A DNA stretch of 64,000 bases. Source: Rhodobacterales bacterium (GTDB taxonomy: Bacteria; Pseudomonadota; Alphaproteobacteria; Rhodobacterales; Rhodobacteraceae). The notes beneath the pieces were generated by a model. That model ran no database searches. It had not been told where the DNA came from and was given only the letters and a program-made list of their open reading frames with translations. The stretch is from positions 1-64,000 of the forward strand of contig JAFLCY010000001.1 of assembly GCA_017303485.1 (NCBI GenBank). Direction: 5' to 3'. Every line of letters starts with the position of its first letter. The stretch's first letter is position 1. Made by a program: the position numbers and the translations under genes. Shown one piece after another: positions 35,004 through 44,432 of the stretch.

Positions 35004-36911
35004 TCAGGGCGTGCGCGGTAGATGGGCCGGCTTGTAGTTCCAGGTGCCGGACAGGCTGTAGGCCTCGTCGGCGGTGCCGTGGCGATAGGTCAGGTCGCCC
35101 GCTTCCCTGCCCGAGATGACCAGATGCAGGCTGAGGCCGTCATCCCCCTCGTCCATTGCCACCTCGGTCCCGGTCCCGCTGACGGCAAGGTCGGGCCAGA
35201 AGCGGCAATCGCCAAAGGCGAAATCTCTGCCGCGTGCAGTGGGAATGGCGGTGATGGTGCCCCCAAGCGGACAGCCAAAGGTTGTCGGGGTCTCGTTGTC
35301 CCAGGTCGTGAGGGGAATGAATGTCGACAACTCGACCTCGACCGCGCGGGCGACGGTGAAGGCGTCCTTCATCTGGGCCGGATCGGTCAGGGTCAGCGGC
35401 ACATAGTCGGCCATCGGGTCTTGTTCGCAGATCTGCTCACGCGCGGCCGGCAAGGTGCCGTCGAACAGAAGCGCCTGGACAATGGTATCGGGGCAGGCGA
35501 AACCCCGGCCCCAGATCACATGCGGACCGCCGCGCATGAAGACGCCGTAGGCGTTCCGGGCATTGTCGAGAACGTCGTAGGCCATGGTGATCGGGGTGAT
35601 CGGGTCATGGTCGCCGTTCAGGACCAGTGTCGGAAAGTCTCCACCCGCATAGGGCGCGGGGCGGATATCGGGGCCCTGATCCGGCCAGTAGGCGCAGGCG
35701 ATGCGTTCCAGGAAATAGGACCGCAGCAGGCGGGGTGCTTCGGGCGCCAGGGCGCGGGCTTCATCAAGGATGCGGGCGGCACGTTCGTCGGCAGTGCCGC
35801 TGCCCGAACCGTAGTCAGAGCAGGTGATGGCGTAATAGGCAGCTCCAAACCAGCCGGGGTCCTCCATCTCGATCTCGGTTTCGGGGTCGATGTACATGTT
35901 CGTATAGCCAAGCTGCAGCATCGGAACGAGGTTACCCTTCCCGGCAGCGGCGAGTGTGCGGAGGAATTCAGCCCGGCCTTCGGGAGAATAGAGGGCGTAG
36001 AAGGCATTGGCTTCGAGATGGCCAGACGTCAGCTGGCGGGTGGCCTGCGATCCGTCGGCAAGAGTATAGGAAACAGGGATTGGCGCAGCAGCGGCGCGCG
36101 CGGCGAGGTCATCGTAGACCTGGGCCGCTCCGCCCGGGATGTCGGAGTGGCAGGCCGGAAGGTCGGCGCAGAAGGCGAAGGTTTCGGTCAGAAGCGCCTC
36201 GGCCGCCAGGGTGTAGCGGCGGTAGAAGCCTTCGGCCGAAAGGGCCAGATCGACGACGCCGTCGATGATGACGCCCTTCACCGCCTCGGGGAACTGGGTG
36301 GCATAGGCCTGCACCAGCTGGGTGCCGTAGCTTTCGCCATAGAGCCAGACCTTCGGAGCGCCGATCTTCTGTCGGAACAGCTCGGAATCGCGGATCGCCT
36401 GATCCGTGTCGACCACGGCGAGAAGCGCATCGGCGTCCAGCTCGGCCCTGCAGTCCCGGACATAGGCTTTCGCGATGGCGAGGATCGCGTCCGGGTCGGA
36501 TAGGGCTGCGGGCGCAGTGTCGAAGCGCGCCTGGGCCTTCAGGCAGGCCAGGCCGTTGACGGGTCCGGTTCCGCGCTGGTCGACGAAGACGATGTCCATG
36601 TTCTCGGTCAGCGATGGGTCGAAGGCGGCAAGATAGCTGTCCGCCGAGGCGAGGCCCGATCCGCCGGGTCCGCCGACGAAGTAGAACAGGATGCCGCGGC
36701 TTTCGTTGCTGGCAAAGGAAAGGGCAAAGGTGATGTCCAGCGTCTGCGACGGGTCGTTCGCGCGGTGGTCAAGCGGAACGGCCAGTGTGGTGCAGGTGAG
36801 GCTGCCGAGATCGCAGGGAAAGAGCGCAAGGCCAGACGTAGCATCCTTCAGCGACATCTCGGCCAGCGCCGGGCTGGCAAGAAGTCCAAGAGCAAGCAAG
36901 GCGTGGCGCAT
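35004..36911 (-). CDS. Exported alpha/beta hydrolase, S33 peptidase family with TAP-like C-terminus
   Basis: 635 residues with a signal peptide (ALLALGLLASPALA). The fold shows the oxyanion-type FYFVGGPGGSG, FVDQRGTG, nucleophile Ser in YGESYGT (about 193), Asp in LNGDHDPITP and His in GGPHVIWG. This matches secreted proline-iminopeptidase-like / tripeptidyl aminopeptidases (TAP). Many Cys suggest disulfides. A C-terminal beta-rich extension of about 120 residues follows. Likely role is periplasmic peptide processing. Confidence 0.82.
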   Translation of the reverse strand: MRHALLALGLLASPALAEMSLKDATSGLALFPCDLGSLTCTTLAVPLDHRANDPSQTLDITFALSFASNESRGILFYFVGGPGGSGLASADSYLAAFDPSLTENMDIVFVDQRGTGPVNGLACLKAQARFDTAPAALSDPDAILAIAKAYVRDCRAELDADALLAVVDTDQAIRDSELFRQKIGAPKVWLYGESYGTQLVQAYATQFPEAVKGVIIDGVVDLALSAEGFYRRYTLAAEALLTETFAFCADLPACHSDIPGGAAQVYDDLAARAAAAPIPVSYTLADGSQATRQLTSGHLEANAFYALYSPEGRAEFLRTLAAAGKGNLVPMLQLGYTNMYIDPETEIEMEDPGWFGAAYYAITCSDYGSGSGTADERAARILDEARALAPEAPRLLRSYFLERIACAYWPDQGPDIRPAPYAGGDFPTLVLNGDHDPITPITMAYDVLDNARNAYGVFMRGGPHVIWGRGFACPDTIVQALLFDGTLPAAREQICEQDPMADYVPLTLTDPAQMKDAFTVARAVEVELSTFIPLTTWDNETPTTFGCPLGGTITAIPTARGRDFAFGDCRFWPDLAVSGTGTEVAMDEGDDGLSLHLVISGREAGDLTYRHGTADEAYSLSGTWNYKPAHLPRTP

Positions 36912-37008
36912 CTGGGGTCTTCCGATCCGGACAGGTCTGGTGGCAGGCTACGGTGGCGCTGAGGTCAGGCCAAGGCCTTTGCCGCGAGAGATTGGGTGCA
37001 GAAGCCCG

Positions 37009-37752
37009 TCATGTGATCGGCGGCAGCCCGGCAGCGGCGCGCAGGTCGGGCGAGCGGACGTCAAGCTCCTGTCCGGCAAGCGCGTCGGCCGCTGCGGTGC
37101 AAAGCCAGGCAATCGCTTTCGCTGGCTCGTGGGCGGGGGCAAGGTCGGCCCGGGGAATCTTCGAGACCGGGTTGATCCCCGAAGCGCGGATGGCGCCTTG
37201 CATGTCCGTATCGACGACGCCGGGGGCAAAGCCGAAAATGCGGATGCCCTGCCCGCCGTATTCCAGGTGGACCGAGCGGGTCAGCATGGCAAGCCCGGCC
37301 TTGCCCGCGCAATAGGCGGACCAACCCTCCTGCGGCCGGTGCGCCGCGCCGGAGGAGATGTTGACGATGGTGCCGCCGCCATTGGCAACCATCCGGACCA
37401 GGGCGCGTTGGGTAGCGTGGAAGGCGGCAGTCAGGTTGACGTCGATGCTGGTTGCCCAGTCTTCCGCCGAGACGTCGAGGATACAGCCGATGGGGCCGAT
37501 GACGGCTGCGTTGTTGATGAGGATGTCGAAACCCTGCTCAAGCAGCGTGGCCATCGCGATGCGGTCGGTCATATTGGCGTGGTGGCCGGTTGCGGGAATA
37601 CCGCCAAGTTCGCGTTGCGCGGCCGCGATGTTGGCGGCGCTGCGGGCGGTGAAATGGACCTCGGCCCCGGCTTCGGCCAGCGCGCGCACGGTGGCGAGGC
37701 CAATGCCGCGATTGCCGCCGGTGACGAGGGCTTTCTTGCCGGTGAGTGACAT
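37009..37752 (-). CDS. SDR-family oxidoreductase
   Basis: 247 residues from MSLTGKKALVTGGNRGIG. NAD(P)-binding TGGNRGIG (about 11-18), NNAAVIGP (about 85), catalytic Ser in NISSGAA and YxxxK in YCAGKAG are present. The APGVVDTDM motif follows. The substrate is unknown. The longer open frame upstream overlaps the divergent hydrolase gene and is not real. It is not linked to a clear pathway. Confidence 0.88.
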   Translation of the reverse strand: MSLTGKKALVTGGNRGIGLATVRALAEAGAEVHFTARSAANIAAAQRELGGIPATGHHANMTDRIAMATLLEQGFDILINNAAVIGPIGCILDVSAEDWATSIDVNLTAAFHATQRALVRMVANGGGTIVNISSGAAHRPQEGWSAYCAGKAGLAMLTRSVHLEYGGQGIRIFGFAPGVVDTDMQGAIRASGINPVSKIPRADLAPAHEPAKAIAWLCTAAADALAGQELDVRSPDLRAAAGLPPIT

Positions 37753-37866
37753 GCGATGGCTCCTTGCGTGAAGCGACAGGGTAGCGGCGGCGAGGGTTCG
37801 CTGTCCATCGGGAAGGGCGGCTTGACGCTGGCAAAGGCGCGGGCGACGGTCGGGCGCAAAAGGGAG

Positions 37867-38940
37867 ATGGCGGTGCGCAAGCTGTTGATGGTTCTGGTCT
37901 TGGCGGGCTGCGCATTCCGGGGTGATTTCACCGGGATTCCGGCGGACCAGGTCGCAGGCACGCCAGAGTCGATTTTCGTCGGCACCACCCGGGCGGAGGG
38001 CGCGGATGGCTTCGGCTTCGAACGCTCCGAGACGCCGAGTTTCCTGCGCTACGACATCAGCATTCCGACCGATCGCGAGCTGGGAGAGCTGAACTGGCCG
38101 CCCAAGTCGCGCAAGCCCGATGCGGCGCGGGACTTCCTGCTGCTGGACGAACACCGCTTCGCCTCGGCGGATCAGTTCGGCGCTGCGCTCAAGGCAGAGG
38201 TGAAGCGGCGCGGCCAGACCGATGCGGTGGTCTATGTCCATGGCTTCAACAACACGATGGCCGAAGGCATCTACCGGGTGGCGCAGATGCACCATGACCT
38301 GCAGATGCCCGGAATGGCGGTGCATTACGCCTGGCCTTCGCGCGGGTCGGCACTGGGCTATGTGCATGACCGGGATTCGGTGCTGTTCGCGCGATCGGGG
38401 CTGGTCTCGTTGCTGGATCAGGTCGATCGCTCGGGGGCAAAGAACGTGATCCTTGTCGCGCATTCGATGGGGGCCTTCCTGGCGATGGAGGCGTTGCGGG
38501 AAATTGCGCTGCGCGACGGGCATGAAGGGCTTGACCGGATCCAGGGCGTGGTGCTGATCGCACCAGACCTGGACCTCGACGTGTTCCGCGCGCAGGCGAA
38601 GGATATCGGCAAGCTGCCCGAACCCTTCGTGATCTTCGGCAGTTCCCGCGACCGGGTGCTGACCATTTCGGCGACGCTTTCCGGCACGGGCGACCGGCTG
38701 GGCAATATCGACAGCCTGTCCAAGATCGGTGACCTGAACGTGATTTACCTCGACACCGCTGCCTATTCGACCGGCACCGGGCATTTGAACATTGGTGAGA
38801 ATCCCGCCCTGCTGAAGCTGTTCGGCGCCTTGGTGAGCATCGAGGATTCCTTCAGTGATGACGCCCGGTCGCGTGTTGGTCTTCTCCCCGGTCTGGTCCT
38901 GACAGTGCGGAACGCGACCGAAGTCGTGCTGTCGCCATAG
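37867..38940 (+). CDS. Lipoprotein alpha/beta hydrolase (DUF900-type)
   Basis: 357 residues beginning MAVRKLLMVLVLAGCAF, with lipobox LAGC. Hydrolase motifs are VVYVHGFNNTMAEG (about 120), the nucleophile Ser in VAHSMGAFLAMEAL (about 200), LIAPDLDLDVF and a late His in GTGHLNIGENP. This is the DUF900 group. AGGGAG abuts the ATG at 37867, so GTG at 37873, six bases after it, is an equally good start. The substrate is unknown. Confidence 0.82.
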   Translation: MAVRKLLMVLVLAGCAFRGDFTGIPADQVAGTPESIFVGTTRAEGADGFGFERSETPSFLRYDISIPTDRELGELNWPPKSRKPDAARDFLLLDEHRFASADQFGAALKAEVKRRGQTDAVVYVHGFNNTMAEGIYRVAQMHHDLQMPGMAVHYAWPSRGSALGYVHDRDSVLFARSGLVSLLDQVDRSGAKNVILVAHSMGAFLAMEALREIALRDGHEGLDRIQGVVLIAPDLDLDVFRAQAKDIGKLPEPFVIFGSSRDRVLTISATLSGTGDRLGNIDSLSKIGDLNVIYLDTAAYSTGTGHLNIGENPALLKLFGALVSIEDSFSDDARSRVGLLPGLVLTVRNATEVVLSP

Positions 38941-39008
38941 GGGTCGCGTTCACATGGCGGCTGCGCTGGCCCCGAAGCCTCGCCCAACCCGAAGAATGCC
39001 GACTGACG

Positions 39009-39827
39009 TCAGCTTCTGTTGGTCGCGCCCGCGCCAAGGCGCTGGGATATTCCCGCTGCCATTGCCAGCAAGCCCTCGCGGGCACCATCGATCGAGACCG
39101 TGTTGGTGCCAGACAAACGACGGACGAAAGGGATGGTGATGGAGGCAACGACGCGCCCGGTCAGGTCACGGACCGGCGCGGCGATGTTGACCACCCCCGC
39201 AATCGTAAAGGACTCGTTCTGCGCATAACCTGCGGAGCGGACGGCGGGCAGGTCGTGAACGAAGGCCGCCTGCCGATCTTCCGGCCCGGGACCGGCATCC
39301 GCCAGCAGCCCCGCAAGCGAATCGTCGTCCATCCAGGCGGCCAGCACGCGGCCGGACGAGGTGTCGTACAGTGAAATCTGCGCGCCGAGCCGAACGGAGG
39401 TGACGTTGTTGTCGTTACAGTCGACTTGCGCGATGACCAGAACCTTGCCGGAATGCAGGATTGCCAGGTGCATGGATTGGTTGATGCGGTTGGCAAGCTT
39501 CTGCATCGCTTCACCCGCGATGCTTGTCAGGCGGCGGATCGGCGGATGGCGGTGCGCGATCTCGAACAGTTTGGTCGTCAGGCTATAGCGGTCGTCTTCC
39601 TCGTTCAGATGCACATAGCCGCGCTTGCGCAGGACCATCAGCATGCGGAAGATTTCCGACGTGGTCCGCCCCAGCGTCTTGGCAATCTCGGCCTGGGTCT
39701 TCCCATCGGATTCGCTTGCCAGATGTTCAAGGATGTCGAGCCCCTTGGACAGCGCCGGTGCCCGGTACTTGTCCTCTAGACCCTCGCTTTCGTCGAGATC
39801 CTCGTCGTCCAGATCCTTGCGCGACAT
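39009..39827 (-). CDS. IclR-family transcriptional regulator
   Basis: 272 residues. An acidic N-terminal tail (DLDDEDLDESEGLED) precedes the winged helix (ALSKGLDILEHLASESDGKTQ, helix-turn-helix ending TTSEIFRMLMVL). The C-terminal effector domain ends near FVRRLSG. IclR proteins sense small carboxylates or sugar acids and bind palindromes. It is divergent from the solute-binding-like/CoA-transferase operon and is the only regulator gene in the 39-54 kb island. It probably controls that whole island. Confidence 0.9.
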   Translation of the reverse strand: MSRKDLDDEDLDESEGLEDKYRAPALSKGLDILEHLASESDGKTQAEIAKTLGRTTSEIFRMLMVLRKRGYVHLNEEDDRYSLTTKLFEIAHRHPPIRRLTSIAGEAMQKLANRINQSMHLAILHSGKVLVIAQVDCNDNNVTSVRLGAQISLYDTSSGRVLAAWMDDDSLAGLLADAGPGPEDRQAAFVHDLPAVRSAGYAQNESFTIAGVVNIAAPVRDLTGRVVASITIPFVRRLSGTNTVSIDGAREGLLAMAAGISQRLGAGATNRS

Positions 39828-39888
39828 GCCGTCTCCTCTTTTGCCAGTGCTAGCATGGGTTCAAATCTGAAATCAAATCTACGGCAAA

Positions 39889-39921
39889 GTTTGAAATGTG
39901 AAATTATGTTTTACTTGTAAA
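39889..39921. promoter_or_regulatory. Candidate IclR operator between iclR and the CoA-transferase operon
   Basis: GTTTGAAATGTGAAA (39889-39903) is followed by TTTAC-TT-GTAAA (39910-39921), a perfect inverted repeat. Similar elements recur at 53171-53244 between the transporter operon and the lactonase gene. AT-rich palindromes of this kind stand out in this GC-rich sequence. Confidence 0.45.
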
Positions 39922-39962
39922 TTGTCCCTTGGTACAACGTCAGTGTTGCGGGAGGGCAGATC

Positions 39963-41102
39963 ATGGCGGCGGACATCGTCCTGAAGGGAATGACGTGGGA
40001 CGACCCCCGGGGCTATGATCCGGTGGCCGCCGCCGCTGCGGAATTCGCTCGCCTGCATCCCGGGGTGCGCATCGAATGGGACCGAAGATCGCTGCAGGGG
40101 TTCGAATCCACGCCGGTGGACGAACTTGCCGCGACCTATGACCTGATGGTGATCGACCACCCCCATGTGGGCGCCGTGGCGGGCGACGGATGCCTGCTGC
40201 CGATCGACCTTCATGCCGATCCCGAAAGCCTGGTCCGGCTTGAAGGCGAGACGGTGGGCAAAAGCTTTGCCTCCTACCGGATGGCTGGCCGGCAGTGGGG
40301 TTTGCCCATCGACGTTGCGACCCAGGTTCAGGCAATCCAGCCCGACCTGCAGCCGACCCCCGCCCTGCGCTGGGATCAGGTCATGGATGCTGCGCGGGAC
40401 GGGGCGGTCCTCTGGCCGCTGCGTCCGCCGCATGTCCTGATGAGCTTCTTCACGCTGGCCGCCAATCTGGGCGACCCCTGCGCGGTGACGCGAGGGCCGC
40501 TGGTAGGCCGCAGGACCGGCCTTGCCGTGCTGTCGGCATTGCAGGCGCTGGCCGAACTGGTCGACCCCGCCTGCCGGAAGATGGACCCGATCGCCGCCCT
40601 GAACGCGCTGGCGGAAAGCCCGCGGCACCGGATCATTCCCCTGACCTACCTTTATGCGCCCTACGCCCGCGAAGGCTACCGGACGCACCGCATCGCCTTT
40701 CACGACATTGCGGCCATCGGCACGGGCGGCCCGATCGGCTCGGCGCTTGGCGGGACCGGGATCGCGGTTTCGGCCCGCACTGCGCAGCCCGAGATCTGTA
40801 CCCGCTTCGCGGTCTGGCTTGCCTCGGCCGAGATGCAGCGCGGACTTTTCGCTTCCCACAACGGCCAGCCGGGCAATGCCCGCGCCTGGGGCGATCCGGC
40901 TGTGAACGCCATGGTCGGCAATGCCTATGCCAACACCCGCCTGACGCATGAGGCCGCCTGGCTTCGGCCACGCCACAAGGGCTACATGGGTTTCCAGGAG
41001 GCCGGCAGCCAGATCGTTCTGGACGCGATCACCGGCCGCACCTCGTACGCGGCGGCGCTGGACGCGCTCGACCTCCGTTTCATCGAAAGCTTCCCGGAAT
41101 GA
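39963..41102 (+). CDS. Solute-binding-protein-like protein lacking a signal peptide
   Basis: 379 residues starting MAADIVLKGMTWDDPRGYDP. It has the family 1 solute-binding plan: AAAEFARLHPGVRIEWDRRS near 25, YDLMVIDHPHVG near 60, WGLPIDVATQVQAIQ near 112. The C-terminal half has GGTGIAVSARTAQP and a closing-helix region. No signal peptide or lipobox is visible, so it should stay in the cytoplasm. GGAGGG lies just upstream of the start. It overlaps the CoA-transferase start by four bases (ATGA), so it is made with it. It may be an intracellular ligand sensor or carrier. Confidence 0.75.
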   Translation: MAADIVLKGMTWDDPRGYDPVAAAAAEFARLHPGVRIEWDRRSLQGFESTPVDELAATYDLMVIDHPHVGAVAGDGCLLPIDLHADPESLVRLEGETVGKSFASYRMAGRQWGLPIDVATQVQAIQPDLQPTPALRWDQVMDAARDGAVLWPLRPPHVLMSFFTLAANLGDPCAVTRGPLVGRRTGLAVLSALQALAELVDPACRKMDPIAALNALAESPRHRIIPLTYLYAPYAREGYRTHRIAFHDIAAIGTGGPIGSALGGTGIAVSARTAQPEICTRFAVWLASAEMQRGLFASHNGQPGNARAWGDPAVNAMVGNAYANTRLTHEAAWLRPRHKGYMGFQEAGSQIVLDAITGRTSYAAALDALDLRFIESFPE

Positions 41103-42238
41103 CGACCTCCCCCCTGCCGCTTGAAGGCCTGCGCGTCCTTGACTTCAGCCAGTTCCTCGCCGGCCCCTATGCCGCTTTGAAGCTGGCCGACATGGGTGCC
41201 GATGTCGTCAAGGTCGAGCGAACCGGAACCGGCGACCTGTCGCGCCACCTGTATCTGACCGACACCCGGATCGGCGGCGAAAGCACGATCTTCCACGCCA
41301 TCAACCGCAACAAGCGGTCCGTCGCCGTGGACATGAAGTCGGATGCAGACCGCGCCGCGATCCGCGACCTGGTGCGTGGGGCGGATGTGGTGTTGCAGAA
41401 CTTCCGCCCCGGCGTGATGGAGCGGCTGGGGTTCGGCTACGAGGCGGTCCGCGCGATCAATCCGAAGGTTGTCTACGGGTCTGTCACCGGCTACGGCACC
41501 GAAGGCCCCTGGGTTGACCTGCCCGGTCAGGACCTGCTGGCGCAGGCCCGGTCGGGGATGATGTGGCTGACCGGCGGGGCAGGGGACGGGCCGGTGGCTG
41601 TCGGTCTGCCCATCGGCGACGTGCTGGCAGGCGCGGCGCTGGCGCACGGCGTCCTGGCGCTTCTGTTCCGCAGGGAGCGGCACGGGATCGGCGGGCTGGT
41701 CGAGACCTCGCTGATCGAGGTGCTGGCCGACCTGCAATTCGAGCTTTTGACGACCTGGCTGAACGACGGCGGGCGGTTGCCCCGGCGTTCGGCCCAGAAC
41801 CCGGCGCATGCCTATCTCGCGGCACCCTATGGGGTCTATGCGACGGCGGATGGCCATATCGCCATCGCGATGGGCAAGCTGGATCTCCTGGCGCGGATCA
41901 CCGGGCTGGATGATGCCACCGTGGCGCTGGACCCCTTCGCAGAGCGCGACCGTATCAAGGCCGGTCTGGCGGCCGCGCTGGTCAAAAGACCAAGCGCCGA
42001 GTGGATGGAGGCGTTCGTCGCGGCGGACATCTGGGCCGCGCCGGTGCTGGACTGGCGCGAGCTGGTCGCCACCGGGATGATGGAGACGCTGGACATGCTG
42101 CAGGAGGTCGAGCGTGGCGATGTGCGGCTGAAGACGACCCGGCTGCCGATCAAGTTTGACGGCCAGCGCCCGGTTGCAACCCGCGCCGCCCCTGCGCTTG
42201 GCGATGCGAATGATCTGCTGGCGAAGGGGTGGGGCTAG
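41099..42238 (+). CDS. CaiB/BaiF family III CoA-transferase
   Basis: 379 residues. N-terminal PLEGLRVLDFSQFLAGPYAALKLADMGADVVKVE is the classic class III opening. The catalytic Asp is D145 in LPGQDLLAQARSG. Other motifs are NRNKRSVAVDMK (about 70) and NFRPGVMERLG (about 101). These enzymes move CoA between carboxylic acids. Donor and acceptor are not evident. It is coupled to the solute-binding-like gene (4-base overlap) and followed three bases later by a MaoC-like gene. Confidence 0.92.
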   Translation: MTTSPLPLEGLRVLDFSQFLAGPYAALKLADMGADVVKVERTGTGDLSRHLYLTDTRIGGESTIFHAINRNKRSVAVDMKSDADRAAIRDLVRGADVVLQNFRPGVMERLGFGYEAVRAINPKVVYGSVTGYGTEGPWVDLPGQDLLAQARSGMMWLTGGAGDGPVAVGLPIGDVLAGAALAHGVLALLFRRERHGIGGLVETSLIEVLADLQFELLTTWLNDGGRLPRRSAQNPAHAYLAAPYGVYATADGHIAIAMGKLDLLARITGLDDATVALDPFAERDRIKAGLAAALVKRPSAEWMEAFVAADIWAAPVLDWRELVATGMMETLDMLQEVERGDVRLKTTRLPIKFDGQRPVATRAAPALGDANDLLAKGWG

Positions 42239-42241
42239 GCC

Positions 42242-42811
42242 ATGGCCGAGATCGGCGTTCATGCGCGCGCCATGGCGGGACTGCCCGAGGACCACGCGGC
42301 GATCCCGGTCTGGAACTCCGAGGACTGGTATTTCGAGGACTTCGTGATCGGCGACCGGATCCGCTCGATCCGCCGCACCATCGCCGAGGGCGAGTCGATG
42401 CTGTTCAACAGCCTGGTGATGGACCACCACCCCTATGTCAGCGACGAGACCTTTGCCCGCGAGGATGGCGTCTTCGGGCGCAGACTGGTGGCGGGGGCCT
42501 TCGTCTTCTCGCTGGGGTTGGGGCTGGCGGCGACGAACTGCCTGAATTCGTTCAGCTATGGCTATGACGGACTACGCTTCATCAAGCCGGTCTTCATCGG
42601 CGACACGATCTACACCATCCGCGAGAACCTGTCGAAAGAGGTCCACAACGAGACGATGGGCAAGCTTAAGGTCAGCTACTCGGTCTACAAGGGCGAGGGC
42701 GAGCTGGTGCTTTACGCCGAACACCTGCTGACCGCGCTGTACCGTGATCCGGCGCCCTTTGCCGCGGAAGCCCGGGCGAAGATGGCGGCAAAGGAGAAGT
42801 CCCGCGCCTGA
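42242..42811 (+). CDS. MaoC-fold protein lacking the catalytic His
   Basis: 189 residues of hotdog fold. The hydratase motif position D-x-x-P-x-H-x-D reads D61-H-H-P-Y-V66-S-D, with Val where the catalytic His belongs. The rest is well kept: [17 protein letters not shown] and [20 protein letters not shown]. The second MaoC gene of this island (45943-46389) shares [20 protein letters not shown] and keeps the His. This suggests a catalytically silent partner in a heterodimer, or a different function. It is in operon with the CoA-transferase. Confidence 0.85.
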   Translation: MAEIGVHARAMAGLPEDHAAIPVWNSEDWYFEDFVIGDRIRSIRRTIAEGESMLFNSLVMDHHPYVSDETFAREDGVFGRRLVAGAFVFSLGLGLAATNCLNSFSYGYDGLRFIKPVFIGDTIYTIRENLSKEVHNETMGKLKVSYSVYKGEGELVLYAEHLLTALYRDPAPFAAEARAKMAAKEKSRA

Positions 42812-42832
42812 CCCGGCGCGGGACCTTGCCCG

Positions 42833-43672
42833 TCAGTCGTCGGCGACGCAGACCTGGCGCTGCTGGCCCAGGCCTTCGATCCCCAGCTCCACCACATCGC
42901 CCGGCTTCAAGTATTGCGGCGGCTTCATCCCAAGGCCCACGCCCGGCGGCGTTCCGGTGCTGACCACGTCCCCCGGATGCAGGGTGAAGAACTGCGACAG
43001 GTAGGAGACAAGGAACGGCACCTTGTAGACCATGGTTGCCGTACTGCCGTCCTGCATGCGCTTGCCGTTCACATCCAGCCACATGTGCAGGTTGCCGGGG
43101 TCCGGCACCTCGTCGCGGGTGACCAGCCAGGGGCCGATGGGGCCGAAGTTGTCGGAGGACTTGCCCTTGGACCATTGGCCCGACCGTTCGGTCTGGTAGG
43201 CCCGCTCGGAGACGTCGTTGCAGGTCATGAAGCCGGCGACATGGTCCATCGCATCCTTCTCGGCGATGTACTTGCCGGGCTTGCCGATGACGAAGGCCAG
43301 TTCCACCTCCCAGTCCGTCTTCACCGATCCCCGGGGAATGATGATCGGGTCATCCGGCCCGCAGATTGCGGAGGTGTACTTGGCGAAGATCACCGGCTCG
43401 GGCGGGACGGCCATGCCGGATTCGGCGGCATGGTCGGAATAGTTCAGCCCGATGCAGATGAACTTGCCGACCCCGGCCACTGCGGCACCGAAACGGGGGT
43501 TACCCGGCACCAGCGGCAGGCTGGCCGGGTCAACCGCGCGGAGCGCATCGAGATCGGCCAAGAGCGGCCCCGCGATATCGGCGACATGCGCGGACAGGTC
43601 GCGCAACCGACCCTCTGCGTCGATGAGGCCGGGCTTTTCGGCGCCCCGGTCTCCGTAGCGGCAAAGTTTCAT
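42833..43672 (-). CDS. FAH-family hydrolase, probable 2,4-diketo-3-deoxy-L-fuconate hydrolase
   Basis: 279 residues. The fumarylacetoacetate hydrolase fold shows FICIGLNYSDHAAESG (about 70-85), metal-site acids in DWEVELAFVIG (about 120), and NDVSERAYQ...GQWSKGKSSDNFGPIGPW. The latter closely fits the ureidoglycolate-lyase / 2,4-diketo-3-deoxy-L-fuconate hydrolase group. That enzyme cleaves the diketo acid to pyruvate and L-lactate. The upstream SDR gene, 12 bases away, is the matching previous step. It is the last gene of a long operon. Confidence 0.85.
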   Translation of the reverse strand: MKLCRYGDRGAEKPGLIDAEGRLRDLSAHVADIAGPLLADLDALRAVDPASLPLVPGNPRFGAAVAGVGKFICIGLNYSDHAAESGMAVPPEPVIFAKYTSAICGPDDPIIIPRGSVKTDWEVELAFVIGKPGKYIAEKDAMDHVAGFMTCNDVSERAYQTERSGQWSKGKSSDNFGPIGPWLVTRDEVPDPGNLHMWLDVNGKRMQDGSTATMVYKVPFLVSYLSQFFTLHPGDVVSTGTPPGVGLGMKPPQYLKPGDVVELGIEGLGQQRQVCVADD

Positions 43673-43684
43673 TTCATCCTCCGT

Positions 43685-44422
43685 TCAGGCAGTCCAGCCG
43701 CCGTCGATCACATGTTCCGTCCCGGTGGTGAAGCCGGATTCGTCAGACGCCAGGTAGCAGACCAGCGCGGCAATCTCGTCGGCACGGCCAAGCCGCCCCA
43801 TGGCCTGCCGGGCAATAAAGGCTTTCAGCGCGCTGTCATAATCGCCCGTGGCGCGCAGCCGCTCGTGCAGGCTAGGGCTGTCCACCGTGCCCGGGCAGAT
43901 CGCGTTGCAGCGGATGCCGCGCGTCACATAATCCGCCGCGATCGCCCTGGTCAGGCCCACGACGGCGGATTTGGAGGCCGAATAGACCGCGCGATTGATC
44001 GGTCCCTTCTTCGGCCCGGCGACCGAGGACATGTTTATGATCGACCCCGCGCCCTTGGCCAGCATGCCCGGCAGGAAGGCGCGGATCATGCGGAACTGCG
44101 CCTTGGCATTCAGGTCGAAGGCAAAGTCCCATTCCGCCTCTGTCGCTTCCAGCACCGTGCCGTTGTGAACGACCCCGGCGCAATTGAAGAGGATGTCCAC
44201 CGGCCCCACCTCCTCCGCCAGTGCGGCGATGGCGGCCGGGTCGAGGACGTTCAGCTTCCGCGCCGTGATCCCGGGCACCTGCGCAAGTGCGGCCAGTGCG
44301 GCATCGTTCACATCCGTGGCGATGACCCGGGCCCCTTCCTGCGCCATGCGTTCCGCGCTGGCCCGCCCGATGCCCTGTCCCGCCGCCGTGATCAGCGCGA
44401 TCTTTCCTTGCAGTCTTTCCAT
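43685..44422 (-). CDS. SDR, probable 2-keto-3-deoxy-L-fuconate dehydrogenase (BDH2-like)
   Basis: 245 residues from MERLQGKIALITAAGQGIGRA. The cofactor loop TAAGQGIG, the early VIATDVND (Asp at the end of beta-2, favouring NAD), NCAGVVHNG, Ser in INMSSVAG and YSASKSAVVG are present, with CPGTVDSPSL later. TAAGQGIG and IATDVN are typical of the BDH2 / 2-keto-3-deoxy-L-fuconate dehydrogenase branch. It lies ten bases after the UxaA-type gene and upstream of the FAH hydrolase gene. Confidence 0.85.
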   Translation of the reverse strand: MERLQGKIALITAAGQGIGRASAERMAQEGARVIATDVNDAALAALAQVPGITARKLNVLDPAAIAALAEEVGPVDILFNCAGVVHNGTVLEATEAEWDFAFDLNAKAQFRMIRAFLPGMLAKGAGSIINMSSVAGPKKGPINRAVYSASKSAVVGLTRAIAADYVTRGIRCNAICPGTVDSPSLHERLRATGDYDSALKAFIARQAMGRLGRADEIAALVCYLASDESGFTTGTEHVIDGGWTA

Positions 44423-44432
44423 GATGTTTCCT

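Noticed and set aside
37753..38784. Upstream extension of the SDR frame to 591 codons
   Set aside because: Overlaps the lipoprotein hydrolase on the other strand; the SDR family starts at 37752.
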